A DNA stretch of 64,000 nucleotides from Mangifera indica (GCF_011075055.1 NC_058150.1:10640330-10704329), one strand, 5' to 3'. Positions 22,718-34,279 are shown, numbered from the stretch's first letter. Translations and numbers: made by a program. The notes: generated by a model from the letters alone, not told the origin.

Positions 22718-24192
22718 TGGTGCATTTTCATCAAACTAATGCAATAACATGCAACACAAATCATAGAATCACTGTTCATAAGGTATGGGAGTTTTTTTTC
22801 TTTTTCAAATGTAACCATCTAAATGATCTCCAATTCACACCGAAGTTATATCAATGCAAAGAAGACTCAAAAACTTTCTATCAAGCTATGGCAACAATTA
22901 TAACTCATCAGATAAAGCAATCAAAATGTATGACAAAGTTAGTGGCAAAACTGTAATTATCTTGCAACTCTCTGTCATGTAACTTCAAATACATGCACAT
23001 GCAATCAATTTGGATTTTAAGGCAAAAACATAAACATTGACCAAGACATAAAGGAAATTCCACCAACCTTGGGGTTTTCCACCACCAATTCTTCCACTAA
23101 GAATGAATTGGATAAAGGAAAATGGAGAAAGCCAACAAAACTTTGCTTCAAACTTTCTTTACATCAATTGTCTAACCTTTACAAGAGCCTCTTTTTATAG
23201 GAAAGTAGTGATGGCAAAATAGACTTTCTAATACAAAATCTATTAATTTTTTTATATAAAATCCCTTGAATTAAGCTAAGCCATGCCTCTTAGTTGCTAA
23301 AGACAAAAAGTGAGTTGCATTTTTCCCTAAATCTAGGAACTATGTCTCCCAGCTTTGCAACTAAGTTTCCATCTAGTTCTAAGCCAATTGAATACACAAG
23401 TTTAAGTTAAAATAGGCTTCAAAAGAGTCTTGGGCAGACTGGGCTTGGAAAGACACCATGTGAAGCTTATTTTAGGCCAAAAGAGTAAACTACTTAAGGG
23501 ATTCTTGAGTCCAACTAATGAGGCTATGCCCAAAAGTGAAGTTGGGCCAAAATTAAAGGTGCAATATTTCCTTTGGCTTGGGATTTGCTAGAACTTCATT
23601 CTTCTTGGCTTTAAAGGCTGCATGGAGACTACTAGAAAATTGAAGGAAGACAACTTCAAGAACATTATGTGTAAGTTATGCTTTGGTGCAACTGTCTACT
23701 ATATTTGGAAGGTTAGGAATGACATTTGCTTTGGTCGAGGTGGTCTACCCAAGGAGAGAGTAACTATGGTTATAAAAGAGTGTGTTAGAGTACGGGTGAC
23801 TTGCTTGAATAAAGTACACAAGTCTAGTGAAAATGAGTCCATTACAAACAATTGGAGTATCCCTCACTCAATCTTTGTGTAGGCATTTTGTGGTGTTCGG
23901 TCCCCTTGTGTTTGTGTCCCTATTAGTTGGTTTGTATTTGTGGTGTTGTTTTTGGGTTCTCTATGTGCCTTTATTTGGGTATTTCTATTGGTTACTTAGT
24001 GTTTTGGCATAACCTAGGGGCTTGTCCTAGGTATGCTTGTCTTAGGCTTAATCTAGAGGCTTTGTCCTAGATAAGCCATTTGTACATTCTTTCTCTTTGG
24101 TATAAAATTATTAATTACCAAAAAAAAAAGTTGCATGGAGACTTGAGGATGGCTTGGAACCCAAAAATGACAATGGAGCCGTGTATACATTA
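22718..24192 (-). mobile_element. Solo LTR, family C, with LINE inserted
   Basis: On the minus strand the LTR runs from about 24192 (GTATACAC...) to ATGCACCA at 22718. It keeps the family-C block CACCAACCTTGGGGTTTTCC. The usual terminal CA on the far side reads TA, and the target duplication is not clear. It interrupts the decayed LINE at 21360-24655. It carries a 5'-truncated younger LINE at 23631-24129. Confidence 0.75.
23631..24129 (+). mobile_element. 5'-truncated LINE with target duplication
   Basis: About 500 bases of LINE 3' end sit between copies of TGCATGGAGACT (23619-23630 and 24132-24143). The duplication extends to 14 bases with one mismatch. It encodes the ORF2 terminus with GATVYYIWKVRNDICFGR and ends ITNNWSIPHSIFV. 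The 3' UTR and poly(A) at 24120-24129 follow. It is closely similar to the LINE at 1-515. Target-primed reverse transcription with 5' truncation explains the structure. Confidence 0.9.
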
Positions 24193-24655
24193 GGATATCA
24201 CTAAGGCTACGTCTATAGTAGAAAATCTTTAGCTAGCTTTCAAATTGTTACTCCCTCATTGCATCTTTAAGAAGCAAGTGAACCCTAACCACCGTGATTG
24301 GGTTTAGAGGAGATTTGTAGTTCCCTAAGACTTAGTGCTTTGGAGCTGTGACATGCTTGGTTCTTGTTGGTCATTTGCTCTTACCTAGTTTTATATTTGT
24401 GTTTGGTCTTGGTTCTTGCCATTAGGCTTGTTGTTTGTATGGTCTCTTGGGTTTTGGTTATTGGTGTTATCTATTTTGGCTATTTGGCTTTGTTTGTGGG
24501 TGTTTGTAGCATGGTTTGTATTTGTTTGGATGTTGGGTCCTTTGTGCTTCTTTTAGACTTTACCTAGAGGTTTGTCCTAGGAAAATCTCTCATTTTGTAT
24601 TCTTTCTTTTTTGGTATATAAACTTTATTTACAAAATAATAATAATAATAATAAC

Positions 24656-25597
24656 ACATGGGTACGTATTTAAGTTTTTTAAAGTTATTAGATGAAAATT
24701 TGAGAAAAAAGTAATATTTAGGTTGGAATAAGTCTTTTGGCCATTTTGTATACACTTTAATATATGTATGATTTTTTTATCTATATCGTATTGTATTATA
24801 TAATATATATCGTGTATTGTATAACCATGGTAACAACAACTAAACATAAGTATAAACATAAACATAAACATAAACAACTTATGGCACAATTATTACCAAT
24901 TAACATGATGCCTCACCTAGATTGGCCACACATCACCCAGAGAAATGGACATGTAATCCCCTTACCAAGCTACTGTCTTCCTCACTTCGGTTGATCTCCT
25001 ACTTTCTGTTGTCACAACCTTTTTACTTGTAGCAATCACACTTCTTTTTATATAATATCAAAAATACTCGTAATATTTAAATATGTTTTTATTTACACCC
25101 ATTTCTCAAGGTTTTTGTTTTGACTCATAATTCAAAATCCAACATAATCTTAAATAAATGAATTTGTGAACCCTTTCTAAAAGTCATTTTCTCATGAGTG
25201 AAACAACCATATCACCTCATCTTCTTAGTAAACATTGTATTATCTTTTTGTTTTCTTTTTCATTTTCATGATTTTTTTTGCTAAGTATTATAAACAAAGC
25301 AAAATGGAACCACCAAGGCTATTGAAAAGAATAACTTAAAGTTAACACCCATGAAAAAACAGGCACTAACATACCATAACCAACCATGCCATTAGGACAT
25401 ATCCTTAGCTTGCACGAGAAAAACACTAAACAATACCAATATCATTATCAAGAGCGCTCTTCTCTACCAATTTATCATGTTTAGTTACATGATAGATTTT
25501 GAGAGCGACAACTAAGTAAAAATGAAGGATCAGGTTTAAAACAAAATTTATACACCAAACTTTACAAACAAGCAACCCTGATAATGACAATGTAGCA
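24656..25597. other. Intergenic sequence, no gene seen
   Basis: No coding or transposon structure was recognised. A short hexamer repeat (about five ATAAAC/ATAAGT units) occurs at 24844-24873. Confidence 0.4.
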
Positions 25598-25613
25598 ACA
25601 TTACAACTATTCT

Positions 25614-25782
25614 TACCCCAAGGGTTGGCCTAAGTAGTGATAGGTTTGCAAACGTCTAGGGTTAGTATAATGCATCACAATAAAGTTTATCCCTAATTTG
25701 TCTAGTCTATAGTTATAGGTTTAGATGGTTGCGAGCCCCCGATGTCTACTATAAGGGTTTCTCAAGTTAACCAAAAAAAAAT
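25614..25782 (+). mobile_element. SINE-like retroposon with perfect 16-bp TSD
   Basis: The 169-bp element lies between perfect copies of ACATTACAACTATTCT (25598-25613 and 25783-25798) and ends CAAGTTAACC plus a short A tail. The 5' end, TTGGCCTAAGTAGTGAT, could be a degenerate polymerase III box A; box B is not convincing. A related sequence is present, inverted and truncated, at 62783-62864. Length, tail and duplication fit a SINE. A 5'-truncated LINE of another family is the alternative. Confidence 0.65.
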
Positions 25783-25883
25783 ACATTACAACTATTCTCA
25801 TTCATCTCGATTTTAGTTAAGTTTAAAGCTTAGTTCCACTAAACCTGAAGGGTAGAAACAAATGTGTTTTTCATATCCATGGT

Positions 25884-26120
25884 CTATTTTAGTAATTTTG
25901 ACTCTACATCATCTTCATTAAGTTTCTCCTGTTGAGTGAACTCCTCCACATTGCTTGCTTGCAAACTAACGTGCTTAGAACTATTGCTTATCTCAGTAAA
26001 TATCTTCTTATGCAAACTAGCTGGAGTCTTCACATTTAGCATACTAGAGATTGATCTTTGCATGGTGACACCAAGGTGCCACTGAACCTTCCAACTATAG
26101 TCTTCGAAATAACTTGCCAA
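25884..26120 (-). other. Unidentified 78-residue open frame
   Basis: An open frame on the minus strand encodes a soluble, acidic-tailed sequence ending KLNEDDVESKLLK. I do not recognise a family. It borders the degenerate tandem repeat at 26110-26350. It may be a relic of a host gene or transposon, or chance. Confidence 0.2.
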
Positions 26121-26350
26121 TCGTGCTTTGTAGCTTTCTAGTCATACCAAACCCCTTTCATTCTAGTCGTGCTTTTAAACCTTCCAGCTATGTCAAGTTT
26201 CTTCATTCTAGTCGTGCCAAATTTCTTCTTCCAAGAGTGCCATAGTTCTTCCAATCATGCCAAGTTTCTTTATTCTAGTTGTGCCATAAACCCTCCAGCC
26301 TTGTTGTAGTCCTTCAAGTCATGCCATAGTCCTTCTAGTTGTGCCATGGT
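26110..26350. repeat. Degenerate tandem repeat of ~14-bp TTCTAGTCGTGCCA units
   Basis: At least seven variants of TTCTAGTCGTGCCA (for example TTCCAATCATGCCA, TTCAAGTCATGCCA and TTCTAGTTGTGCCA) occur in the same orientation at irregular spacing over about 240 bases. They alternate with CCTTCCAGC-type phrases. The period is not constant, which suggests old duplications of a longer unit. Confidence 0.6.
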
Positions 26351-26589
26351 CTTTTTCATTGTTGAAATTTTGATGATAATACTCAGAAAATAAAAAAATG
26401 TATATCTGAAACTTAATTTTTTAATTGAATTTATATAATTTAATTACTTTATAGACAACAGTAGTAATGTAATCTTTATCAATCAATCGAATATTTGAAA
26501 TAAAACAAAATGTCTTAATGATAATGAAAAGTGGAATTAAGGCTTTCATAAAAATTAAAGGTTCAGTATTTAAATAAAGGGAAATTATA

Positions 26590-26954
26590 TTAAATGCCCA
26601 AAATTAAGGGGGTCTAAACGAAATTACATAAAACAATAAGGATTAAGCAAAAATGACCAAATTGCCCTTATATATAAAAACCAAAGATCTTACTTATTTT
26701 CTCTTTTTTTTTTCCTACGGTTTCACTGTGCAAATTCAAATATTTTCGTGTTATCCACGGGCGAAGTGATTTTCATCAATTTTCATGTTTTTTGGCGACT
26801 GAAAATGACAAAGAAGGTTAGTATATTTTCCTTACTATTGTTTGAATCAATCTATTGTTAAAATTATTGAGATTTGAAGGCGATTTTGAGGTTTGAAACT
26901 TTAGGGTTTCATTTTTGAACAATGCATAAAATGTTTTGATTCTTGGTAGTGCAT
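26590..26954 (+). other. Possible 5' end of a host gene (promoter, short exon, splice donor)
   Basis: A TATATAAAAA box lies at about 26671-26680. ATG ACA AAG AAG at 26805-26816 is followed directly by GTTAGT, a good plant splice donor, and then T-rich intron-like sequence. Very short first exons like this are common in plant ribosomal-protein and similar housekeeping genes. At about 26955 the sequence switches abruptly to retrotransposon gag. No further exon is visible. This is inference from signals alone. Confidence 0.3.
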
Positions 26955-27219
26955 TTCCATCAATATGTCTTCTTAGGTGATGTAGTTGGGTTGGGTGAGG
27001 TGGAGGAGAGGGTATTTGGCTTTGTGTTGAAGTTTGGGGTTGTGATAAGGGTGTTTGGCTTTGAGTGAGGGTCAAGTCACTCATCATTTGCATCATTTGA
27101 TTCATTTGGTCTCTAATGGCCTTAAGTTCTCCTTTGACCTCTTCTTTTAGTGTCATGTGTGCAAATTCCTAAGGATGAGATGGTAAGGAGGACGAGGATG
27201 AAGTTCTTTTGTGGGACAT
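26955..27219 (-). pseudogene. Array unit 0: truncated gag N-terminus
   Basis: The minus-strand frame from ATG at 27219 encodes the Gag start, with an MSHKRTSS-like serine-rich head, then LKEEVKGELKAIRDQMNQMM and a P/Q/S-rich stretch. There is a frame break near 27170. It matches the starts of the other units until about 26955, where it stops abruptly at unrelated DNA. This is the leftmost remnant of the array. Confidence 0.75.
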
Positions 27220-27411
27220 TTTTGGTAATGGCTAGTGGTAAAGGCTAATGGTTATAAGTGCTTGAGGGTTGGGGTGAGTATTGGCAAGTGTTTAGGTTGT
27301 TAAGGAAGGTTTGTGTTTTAGGCAAATTAAGGTTCTGTGAACAGTAAATTCCAACCATGAATAGTAGCTCTGAGAAGAAGATTATAGTCAACAAATCACA
27401 AAAATATCCTA

Positions 27412-27424
27412 GGCTCTAATACCA
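27412..27424 (-). other. Primer-binding site, array LTR1
   Basis: TGGTATTAGAGCC on the minus strand, two bases after the LTR end. It differs from the initiator tRNA-Met complement by one base. The same site is present at 39564-39576 and 43573-43585. Confidence 0.85.
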
Positions 27425-27426
27425 AA

Positions 27427-28402
27427 TGGTGCATTTCCATCGAGACAATGCAACAACATACAAACTCAATTTTGGAACTACTATTCATTTGGCAAAGCAG
27501 TAATTTGTCTCTCAATTTTAACCAATCAAATCATGCAAATTATATATCATTGGAAAAAGCATTCAAAGAGCTTTCTAACGGTATATTATGTCAACCACAA
27601 CGCAATCAACAAGGCATTCAAAACTAGCTTCAAAGTTTGCTGGCAAAAACTGGAAATTGTGAAAACACACACTGTGAACAGTAATCCGAGGCATACAACA
27701 CACATGCAAGTCTTCACACTATGGATTTCAAGGGAAACATAAAATGTAGCCAAGGTATAAAGGAAGTTCCATCAACCTTGAGGTCTTCCACCAAGAATGA
27801 TTGGATAAAGGAAATGACATAAAAGCCAACAAAGTTTTTCTTCAAATTTTCATTCAAAATGCTAACCAACCCTTTTAAAAGTATGACCACCCTTTGTATA
27901 AAGAAGAAGTGGTGGCCAAATGGACTTTCCAATATAAAATCTATTAATTTTTTTTATACAAAAATCCCTTGAATTAAGCTTGGCCATGCATTCTAAACCA
28001 AACCCATACATAGTAATTAACCAAAGACAAAAGTGATTTGCTATTTCCTCAACTTTAGGAATTATGTTTCCAAACTAAAACAACTAAATTCTAACTTAGT
28101 TCCAATGTAACTAAAACCCAATTTCAGGCTCTTTGGGCTTCTCAAAATGATGCTTGGTCGATTGGGCCATTGATGGACTTCAAAAGTTGCACTTTTGGAT
28201 CAATTGGAGCAATTATATAAGTGGGTCTTAAGTCCACTTAAGGAGGCTATACCCAAAGGTGGATTTGGACCAAAATTGAGGAGGTATTGCATCCTTGGGC
28301 TTGTATGTTGCTCAAAATTCATTCATCTTAACTTCTTGGGTGGCATGGTGACTTGAGGAAGATATGGAGCTCAAAAATGGAGAAGGACCCATGTATGCAT
28401 CA
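27427..28402 (-). repeat. Array LTR1 (976 bp)
   Basis: The LTR starts TGATGCATACATGGGTCC at 28402 and ends AAATGCACCA at 27427. It follows the protease/Pol-tail frame of unit 1 and precedes the primer-binding site of unit 0, so it serves as 3' LTR for one unit and 5' LTR for the next. Confidence 0.9.
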
Positions 28403-28998
28403 TCCTCCCCAGGTTGAGAAATATTTGCCCTCAAATCCTCAAGATGGCTACCCTCCACTTGCTGACCATTCATCAATAAGCTCTCTTTCTTGACTTCTTT
28501 TCCCTTAATAGCTTTATGAACTTGTTGTGGACTAAGAGGAGTTAAAGTGATAGTCTTGGTATTGAATTTAATGGAGAAAGTGCTCTTCTTGCCATCATGT
28601 GTCACATCCCTATCAAATTGCCAAGGTCTTCCCAATAACAAGTGACAAGCATCCATAGGAATCGCATCACACAGAATCTCATCATTATAATGCTTGCTAA
28701 TGGAGAAGGAAATAAGCACTTGCTTTGCAACTGGTAGGCTGGTTCCATTACTCAACCATTGTAGTTTGTATGGTTGATGGTGTGGCATGGTAGATAACCC
28801 ATATTTGTCTACTAAGGAGGATGAGACCACATTTGCACAACTCCCATTATCAATAATTAAAGAACACATTTTACCTTCAATGGTGTACCTTGATTGAAAA
28901 CTATGGAGTTTTTGTTCTTCATGAGGAAAAGGCTTGGCATGCAAAGCTCTCCTAATAACTAGTAACTTTCCTTTATCAGCTCCTTGTAGAATTTCTTC
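28403..28998 (-). pseudogene. Array unit 1: protease and Pol-tail part
   Basis: The frame 28312-28944 encodes a retropepsin-like domain (CSLIIDNGSCANVVSS ... HLLLGRPWQFDRDV) and then EVKKESLLMNGQQVEGSHLE and DLRANISQP, the last residues of Pol, reading on into LTR1. The active-site triad is D-N-G here, whereas units 2 and 3 have D-S-G, so this copy has probably lost activity. The rest of gag for this unit lies beyond the LINE, at 34280-35473. Confidence 0.8.
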
Positions 28999-29013
28999 TT
29001 CTTCCTTGTTGGC
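28999..29013. repeat. LINE target duplication, left copy
   Basis: TTCTTCCTTGTTGGC is repeated perfectly at 34265-34279. The two copies bracket the LINE and are contiguous array gag sequence when it is removed. Confidence 0.9.
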
Positions 29014-29237
29014 TTTTTTTTTTGGGTAAGTAACAATAATTTTATACCAAAGAAAGGATATACAAGAGGCTTATCTAGGACAAAGCCCCTAGATTAAGCT
29101 TAACACAAACACACATAGGACAAGCCCCTAGGTTATGTCGAAACAAACAAGAAAGCTCTAAAATACAAACAATGGAACAAAGAGATCCAAAGATACATCT
29201 CAAAATAATCACTTTAAAGGGAAACACCATACTATGC

Positions 29238-32200
29238 CTACTCAAATATTGTATAAGGGATACCTCAATTGTTTGCAATTGACACATTCTCACTAGATTT
29301 ATTCACTTTCCTCAAGCAACTTATCCTTACTCTAACACAATCTTTGATAAGAATTATGACTCTTTCCTTTGGTAGGTACTCCACCTCTTCCAAAGTAAAT
29401 ATCATTCCTAGCCTTCCAAATGTGGTAGACGGTTGCACCAAAACACACCTTACTCAAAATATTCTTGAAGTTGTCCTCCTTCCATTTGCTAGCCAATTCC
29501 ACAATCAAAGTGGTCCACGACATGAGATTGAGATGTTGATTACATAGGTTAAGCACTTCATTCCAAATTTGGGAGCTAAATGCACATCTAAAGAAGAGAT
29601 GATCCATGTATTTCGATTCCTCATTGCACAAAGGGCAAGAATTGTGAGAGATAACACCGAAACTCTCTAATTTATCCCTTGTCATAAGTTTGCCTCTAAT
29701 ACCCAACCAAACAATGAAAGAGTGTCTTAGAAAGTGCCTTTTAAACCATACAAGCTTGTGCCAAGTAACCTTCTCCCTCCTAACCCGAATTACCTCTTAA
29801 GCCAATTTGATGGAAAAAATGCCACTAGATTTGGGGGACCAAATTAATGAGTCCTCTCCAATCATGGGGCAGCAAGGGAGAGCATCCTTTATTTCCAAAA
29901 GGTGACATGAATTTGCCACCGGCCATTTCCACCTATGCTCCTCAATAACTTCCTTCATAAGTGCATTCTTAGGGATACCCGAATCATAGATAATCCTAGG
30001 TCCATATTTATCCAACAACTGTCCATGGGGGTGCCAATTGTCATGCCAAAGAAATGTGTTTTCCCCATTGCCAATGATCTTCTTAAACTTGGTCTTCATT
30101 AGTTCCCTTAGGCCTAGGATCTTCCTCCAAACCCATGAACTCTCACTATTAGGATTTATTTCCCAAAAACATTTACCTCTTAGCTTGTTGGTTTTAACCC
30201 ATTCCACCCAAAGAGAATACCTTTTGTCAATAAGAATCTTCCACATGTTATTTATTATGGCAGTTTTGTTCCAAGATTTGCTCCTTATAATACCTAAGCC
30301 ACCCTCTATTTTAGGAACACATACCTCATCCCAAGCAACTTTGGCCTTCTTACCATCCATAGAAGCACCACTCCAAAGGAAGTTCCTTAAGATTCCATCT
30401 ATCTCCTTATGGACACTTGAAGGGAGAATAAAAATAGATGACCAATACACTTGAATGCTAAATAGGACTGCCTTGATGAGAATGAGCCTCCCTGCATAAG
30501 ATAAGAATTTGCTACGCCATGAGGTGATTCGCCCTACAATCTTTTGAACCAATAGCTTGCAATCACAACTCTTGAGCTTTGATGAAGTTATTGGAACACC
30601 GAAGTACTTGAAAGGCAATTCTCCCACCTTCATATTGATTATAGCCGAGAGTTGATTCTTCTTTTCTTGGGAAACCCCGGAAAGGAATATATTGCTTTTA
30701 TTGCAATTCATTTTGAGCCCAGACCATTTATGGAGAAGGATTAGAGTATTTTCCATGAGGGAGATCGAAGCATAATCCACCCTACAAAACAAAATAAGAT
30801 CATCGGCAAAGCAAAGATGTGTTATGTTGTTTTTCTTGCATTTCCAATAATGGCCAAAAGAAGGATGGTTCTTGAGTTCCCCAAGCATACGAGAAAGAAT
30901 CTCCATAGCCATTACAAAGAGGTAAGGGGATATAAGGTCCCCTTGCCTTAAACCATGAGAACTCTTGAAAAAACCAACTAATTCACCATTAATCCCCGAG
31001 AAAGAAGGAGTTGTAATGCAACTCTCAATCCAGCCTATAAATTCCTCCAGAATACCAATTGCTCCAAGAATTGCAAGAATGAAATCCCAATATACCATGT
31101 CATATGCCTTCAAGAGATCAATCTTCATAGCACATTTCTTATCTTTGCTTAACTTGTGAAAGTTATGCATAAGGTCTTGGCACAACATGATGTTTTCTCC
31201 AATATTCCGTCCACCCATAAAGGCTCCTTGAGCTTTATCAATGAAGTTACAGAGGATAACTTTTAGCCGGTTTGCAAGGATCTTGGAGATACATTTGTAG
31301 ATAGTGTTGCAGCAAGCTATAGGCCTATAGTCCTTGCACATGGAAGAGTTAACCACCTTAGGAATAAGAGCAAGGATAGTACAATTTACCTCTTTAAGGA
31401 GATGACCCGAGGAGAAGAAATGCTTGATTGCTTTGATCACATCATTCCCAATAATCTCCCAAGCTGCCTTAAAGAAGAATGCTCCATATCCATCCAGCCC
31501 CAGAGCTTTATTGTTGTCTATTGCGAAAATGGTGGATTTGATTTCCTCCTCCTTCAATTCCTTGATCATCATCTCCTTATCTTGGTGCACCATTCGGAAT
31601 ATGACCAGCTTTTGAATTTCCTCAATGCTTGATTTGCAAGAATCCATGGAGTTGAGTACCTTCTTGAAGTAGCTTACAAACTTCTTTTTAACTTCTCCCA
31701 TATCACTCACAAAAGTCCCATCATCAAGGCACACTCCTTTAATAGAATTTCTACTCCTTCTTGCCTTACTACATTTGAAGAAGTATTTGGTATTTTGATC
31801 CCCCTCTTGAAGCCAATGGACCTTTGCTTTTTGACGAGTCAAGGATTCTTCAGCTTCACTAAGTCTACTATAGTTATCCAGCCATGTTTTTTCTTCCTTA
31901 GCTAAATCTTCATCAAGAGGGTAGATTTGGAGCCTATTTTGAGCATTCTCTAGGTTATTTTTTGCTTCCACCACCTTTTCGGAGATATTCCAAAAGCCAT
32001 TCCTATTTAACTTCCTTAAAGCACCTTTTAATCCCTTGAGTTTGTTGACAAGATTGAACATAGGGCTGCCCTCAAAGTCCTATTTCCAAGCCTCCTTTAC
32101 AACATTGAGGAAGCTTTCATGATTCGCCCACATGTTGTAGAATTTGAATGGGACCTTTCTCCTCTCCTCACTACCCCCACAAGTCACCACACAAGGAGAA

Positions 32201-32886
32201 TGATCTGAAATGGAAGGACTGAGAAAACTAGCAAAAGAATCCGCAAAAACATCACTCCAATATTCATTGACAAGAGCTCTATCCAATTTACATGCTATTC
32301 TCCTTTGCCCTTCACTAGAATTACTCCACGTGAGATGGTTCCCTATATACCTCAAGTCATCTAAATTTACCTCTCTACAACAATTGTTTAGATCATCACA
32401 ATATGTATCTCCCCACACAACCCCTCATATTTTTTCATTTGGACCTCTAATGGCATTGAAATCACCCATAATTAGCCAAGGCTTACTTCCCATCTGATTT
32501 GAGTGTTTAATAATTTCCCTCCAAAGAGTTTTCCTCTCCAAAGGTTGGTTAAATCCATACACTATAGATAAGGCCACATGGGTTTTCTCCTTCACTAACC
32601 ATGCTTCATAATGAATGAATTGGGGAGCCTTTTCTTTAATGTCTATACTAATAGCTTCCTTATTCCATCCTACCCATATTCTCCCATTAGAACATACTCC
32701 ATTATTATTGTCATACTCCCAATCTCTCAAATTATTACTTGTCACTCTTGAAAGATTATGAGACCCTACTTTAGTTTCTAAAACAGCCATGAAATCAATA
32801 ATATTCTGGAGAATAAGATGTCTAACCTCCCTTTGCTTGGTAGGAGCATTAAGGCCCCTAATATTCCAGCATGCAAATTTGGTCAT
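29238..32886 (-). pseudogene. LINE ORF2: endonuclease, reverse transcriptase, zf-RVT
   Basis: ORF2 reads from ATG at 32886 to a stop at 29238. The apurinic-type endonuclease (32080-32886) shows KFACWNIRGLN, LETKVG, GDFNAIRG and SDHSPCVV. The reverse transcriptase (29797-32061) shows GLDGYGAFFFKAAW, KIDLLKAYD, GLRQGDLISPYLF and the catalytic CFADDLILF. The zinc-knuckle region (29332-29706) has CPLCNEESKYMDHLFFRC. Single stops interrupt it near 32424, near 32077 and after 29797, with another near the end and probable small frameshifts. The enzyme would nick target DNA and prime reverse transcription there. It looks recently inactivated. Confidence 0.9.
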
Positions 32887-34256
32887 TTGGAAGAATGGGG
32901 TGGGGAATTTGCTTTCCTTTGCTTTGCCGATTTCTTCCCCAAGTTCCTACTCTTCAAATCAGCATCCTCCTTCCTAAAGTCCATCTCATCCACCTTAAGT
33001 TTTCCACCAAATGGGACCATTGCCGGAGAGGCTTCTTGATCCATGTTCTCCATATCACTCAAATTCAGACTTATGTTTATGGGAGATACTTCACTCTCCC
33101 GTGCACTTACACCTATTGCCAAGGGAGGACAAGGCTCTTTTGACGTGCTAGCTTCACTTTCATACCTCTTTTCTTCCATATTTGCATCACCCGAGGTGTT
33201 CCCATGCATTACTTCCTGATTTGGCTTTATTTTATCTTTTTCCAGCTCTTGAGACTCCTTAATAGCCAAGGCAGAAAATTTATTGCTCTTATGCGTTAAC
33301 AAATTTTTTCCCATAGGTTTTTGCATCTCCACCACTTTATCTTTGGTTTTCTTGTCATAGCCTTTTGTTGCTTAGGCCATTTTATCTTTCCCATGAAGTC
33401 TCATAGGTAACACAAATCCAGCCACCTCCTTTAAAGAATTTCATGAAGTTATGTCATCACCTTGTTTAGATGCTAAAGAGCAACTTGCTGTGGAATGTCC
33501 AAAACATTGGCATCCATTGCATTTTATAGGTTTCCAAGCATATTCCACATTGATTACCATGGATTCTCCATTTGGCAAAGCTAGGCTAATAGACTCGGGG
33601 CATTCCGAATCCACCTTTATCTCAATACAAACTCTAGCATACTCCAATCTTATCCCTTCTTCAGTAATGGAATCCATATAAAGAGGAATTCCAATTGCAC
33701 TTGCTATGTAGCTAAGTCCTTTTGGAGTCCAAAACTCAAGGGGAATGCCATACATTTTAACCCATATAGCCACCTTCTTTACATCATTAATCACCATAGG
33801 GAGGTTTGTAGTCCATTTCCGAATGAGAAATGACTATCCTTGTATGGTAAGTTGTCCCTCCTCCACGGCTCTTGAAGCTCCCTTGTTATCTTGGAACTTA
33901 AGAATAATCACACCTTGGCCCGAAGTCATGACATCTATGAGGCCATAAGCAGTCCACATCTTCTCCAATGATCTTTTGACCATCAAGAATAGTGGCCTTT
34001 TGCCAAGGAAAAAACCTACAACACAAGTGTTCCACTTTATTGCACCTTGCTCAGCAACTTCTTGAGGAGGTGCCACACAAATTCGCCCTTTAGAGTCTTT
34101 CCCTTTAGGTTCAAAAAACTTCAGCTTTACATTAGACTTCTTAGGGGTGAAGAGAGAGTTCCAAGGAGCCCTCTTCACCCCCTCTCTAACCACTTCCGTA
34201 TGCTCCACCAAGCAAGGAGCAGAATCAGACGTCTTCCCCATAGCAGGAGAAACCAT
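32883..34256 (-). pseudogene. LINE ORF1: DUF4283-like RNA-binding protein
   Basis: ORF1 runs from ATG at 34256 to TGA at 32883, with in-frame stops near 33831 and 33438. It has the DUF4283-like core (WTAYGLIDVMTSGQGVIILKF) followed by VKMYGIPLEFWTPKGLSYIA, then a CCHC-type knuckle (CNGCQCFGHSTASC) and a charged tail. In plant L1s this protein binds the element's RNA. Its stop overlaps the ORF2 start in the sequence ATGA, so ORF2 could be translated by re-initiation in an intact copy. Confidence 0.85.
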
Positions 34257-34264
34257 ACTATTTT

Positions 34265-34279
34265 TTCTTCCTTGTTGGC
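34265..34279. repeat. LINE target duplication, right copy
   Basis: TTCTTCCTTGTTGGC, identical to 28999-29013. Confidence 0.9.

Larger units (their letters stand above)
21360..24655 (+). mobile_element. Decayed LINE, split by a nested solo LTR
   Basis: Coding remnants of L1-type ORF2 run from 21360 to 22717 and stop at the LTR inserted at 22718. After the LTR (from 24193) about 460 bases remain, ending in CCTAGAGGTTTGTCCTAGG, TTGGTATATAAA and an (AAT)n tail at 24636-24654. That end matches the other LINE 3' UTRs in outline but differs in tail type, so this is a separate, older copy. The 5' part, including endonuclease, is missing. Confidence 0.7.
29014..34264 (-). mobile_element. Near-full-length L1-type LINE in array unit 1
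   Basis: A 5.25-kb L1-type element with ORF1, ORF2 and a poly(A) tail (poly(T) at 29014-29023) lies between perfect 15-bp target duplications. Both reading frames can be followed almost end to end, with only a handful of stop codons. ORF1 begins about eight bases inside the 5' end, so the usual 5' UTR is missing. It is either slightly 5'-truncated or has a very short leader. It inserted into gag of a retrotransposon already in the tandem array. The 3' ends at 1-515 and 23631-24129 belong to the same family. Confidence 0.9.

Noticed and set aside
30038..30454. 138-residue plus-strand frame
   Set aside because: It is the reverse shadow of the LINE ORF2 reverse transcriptase on the other strand.
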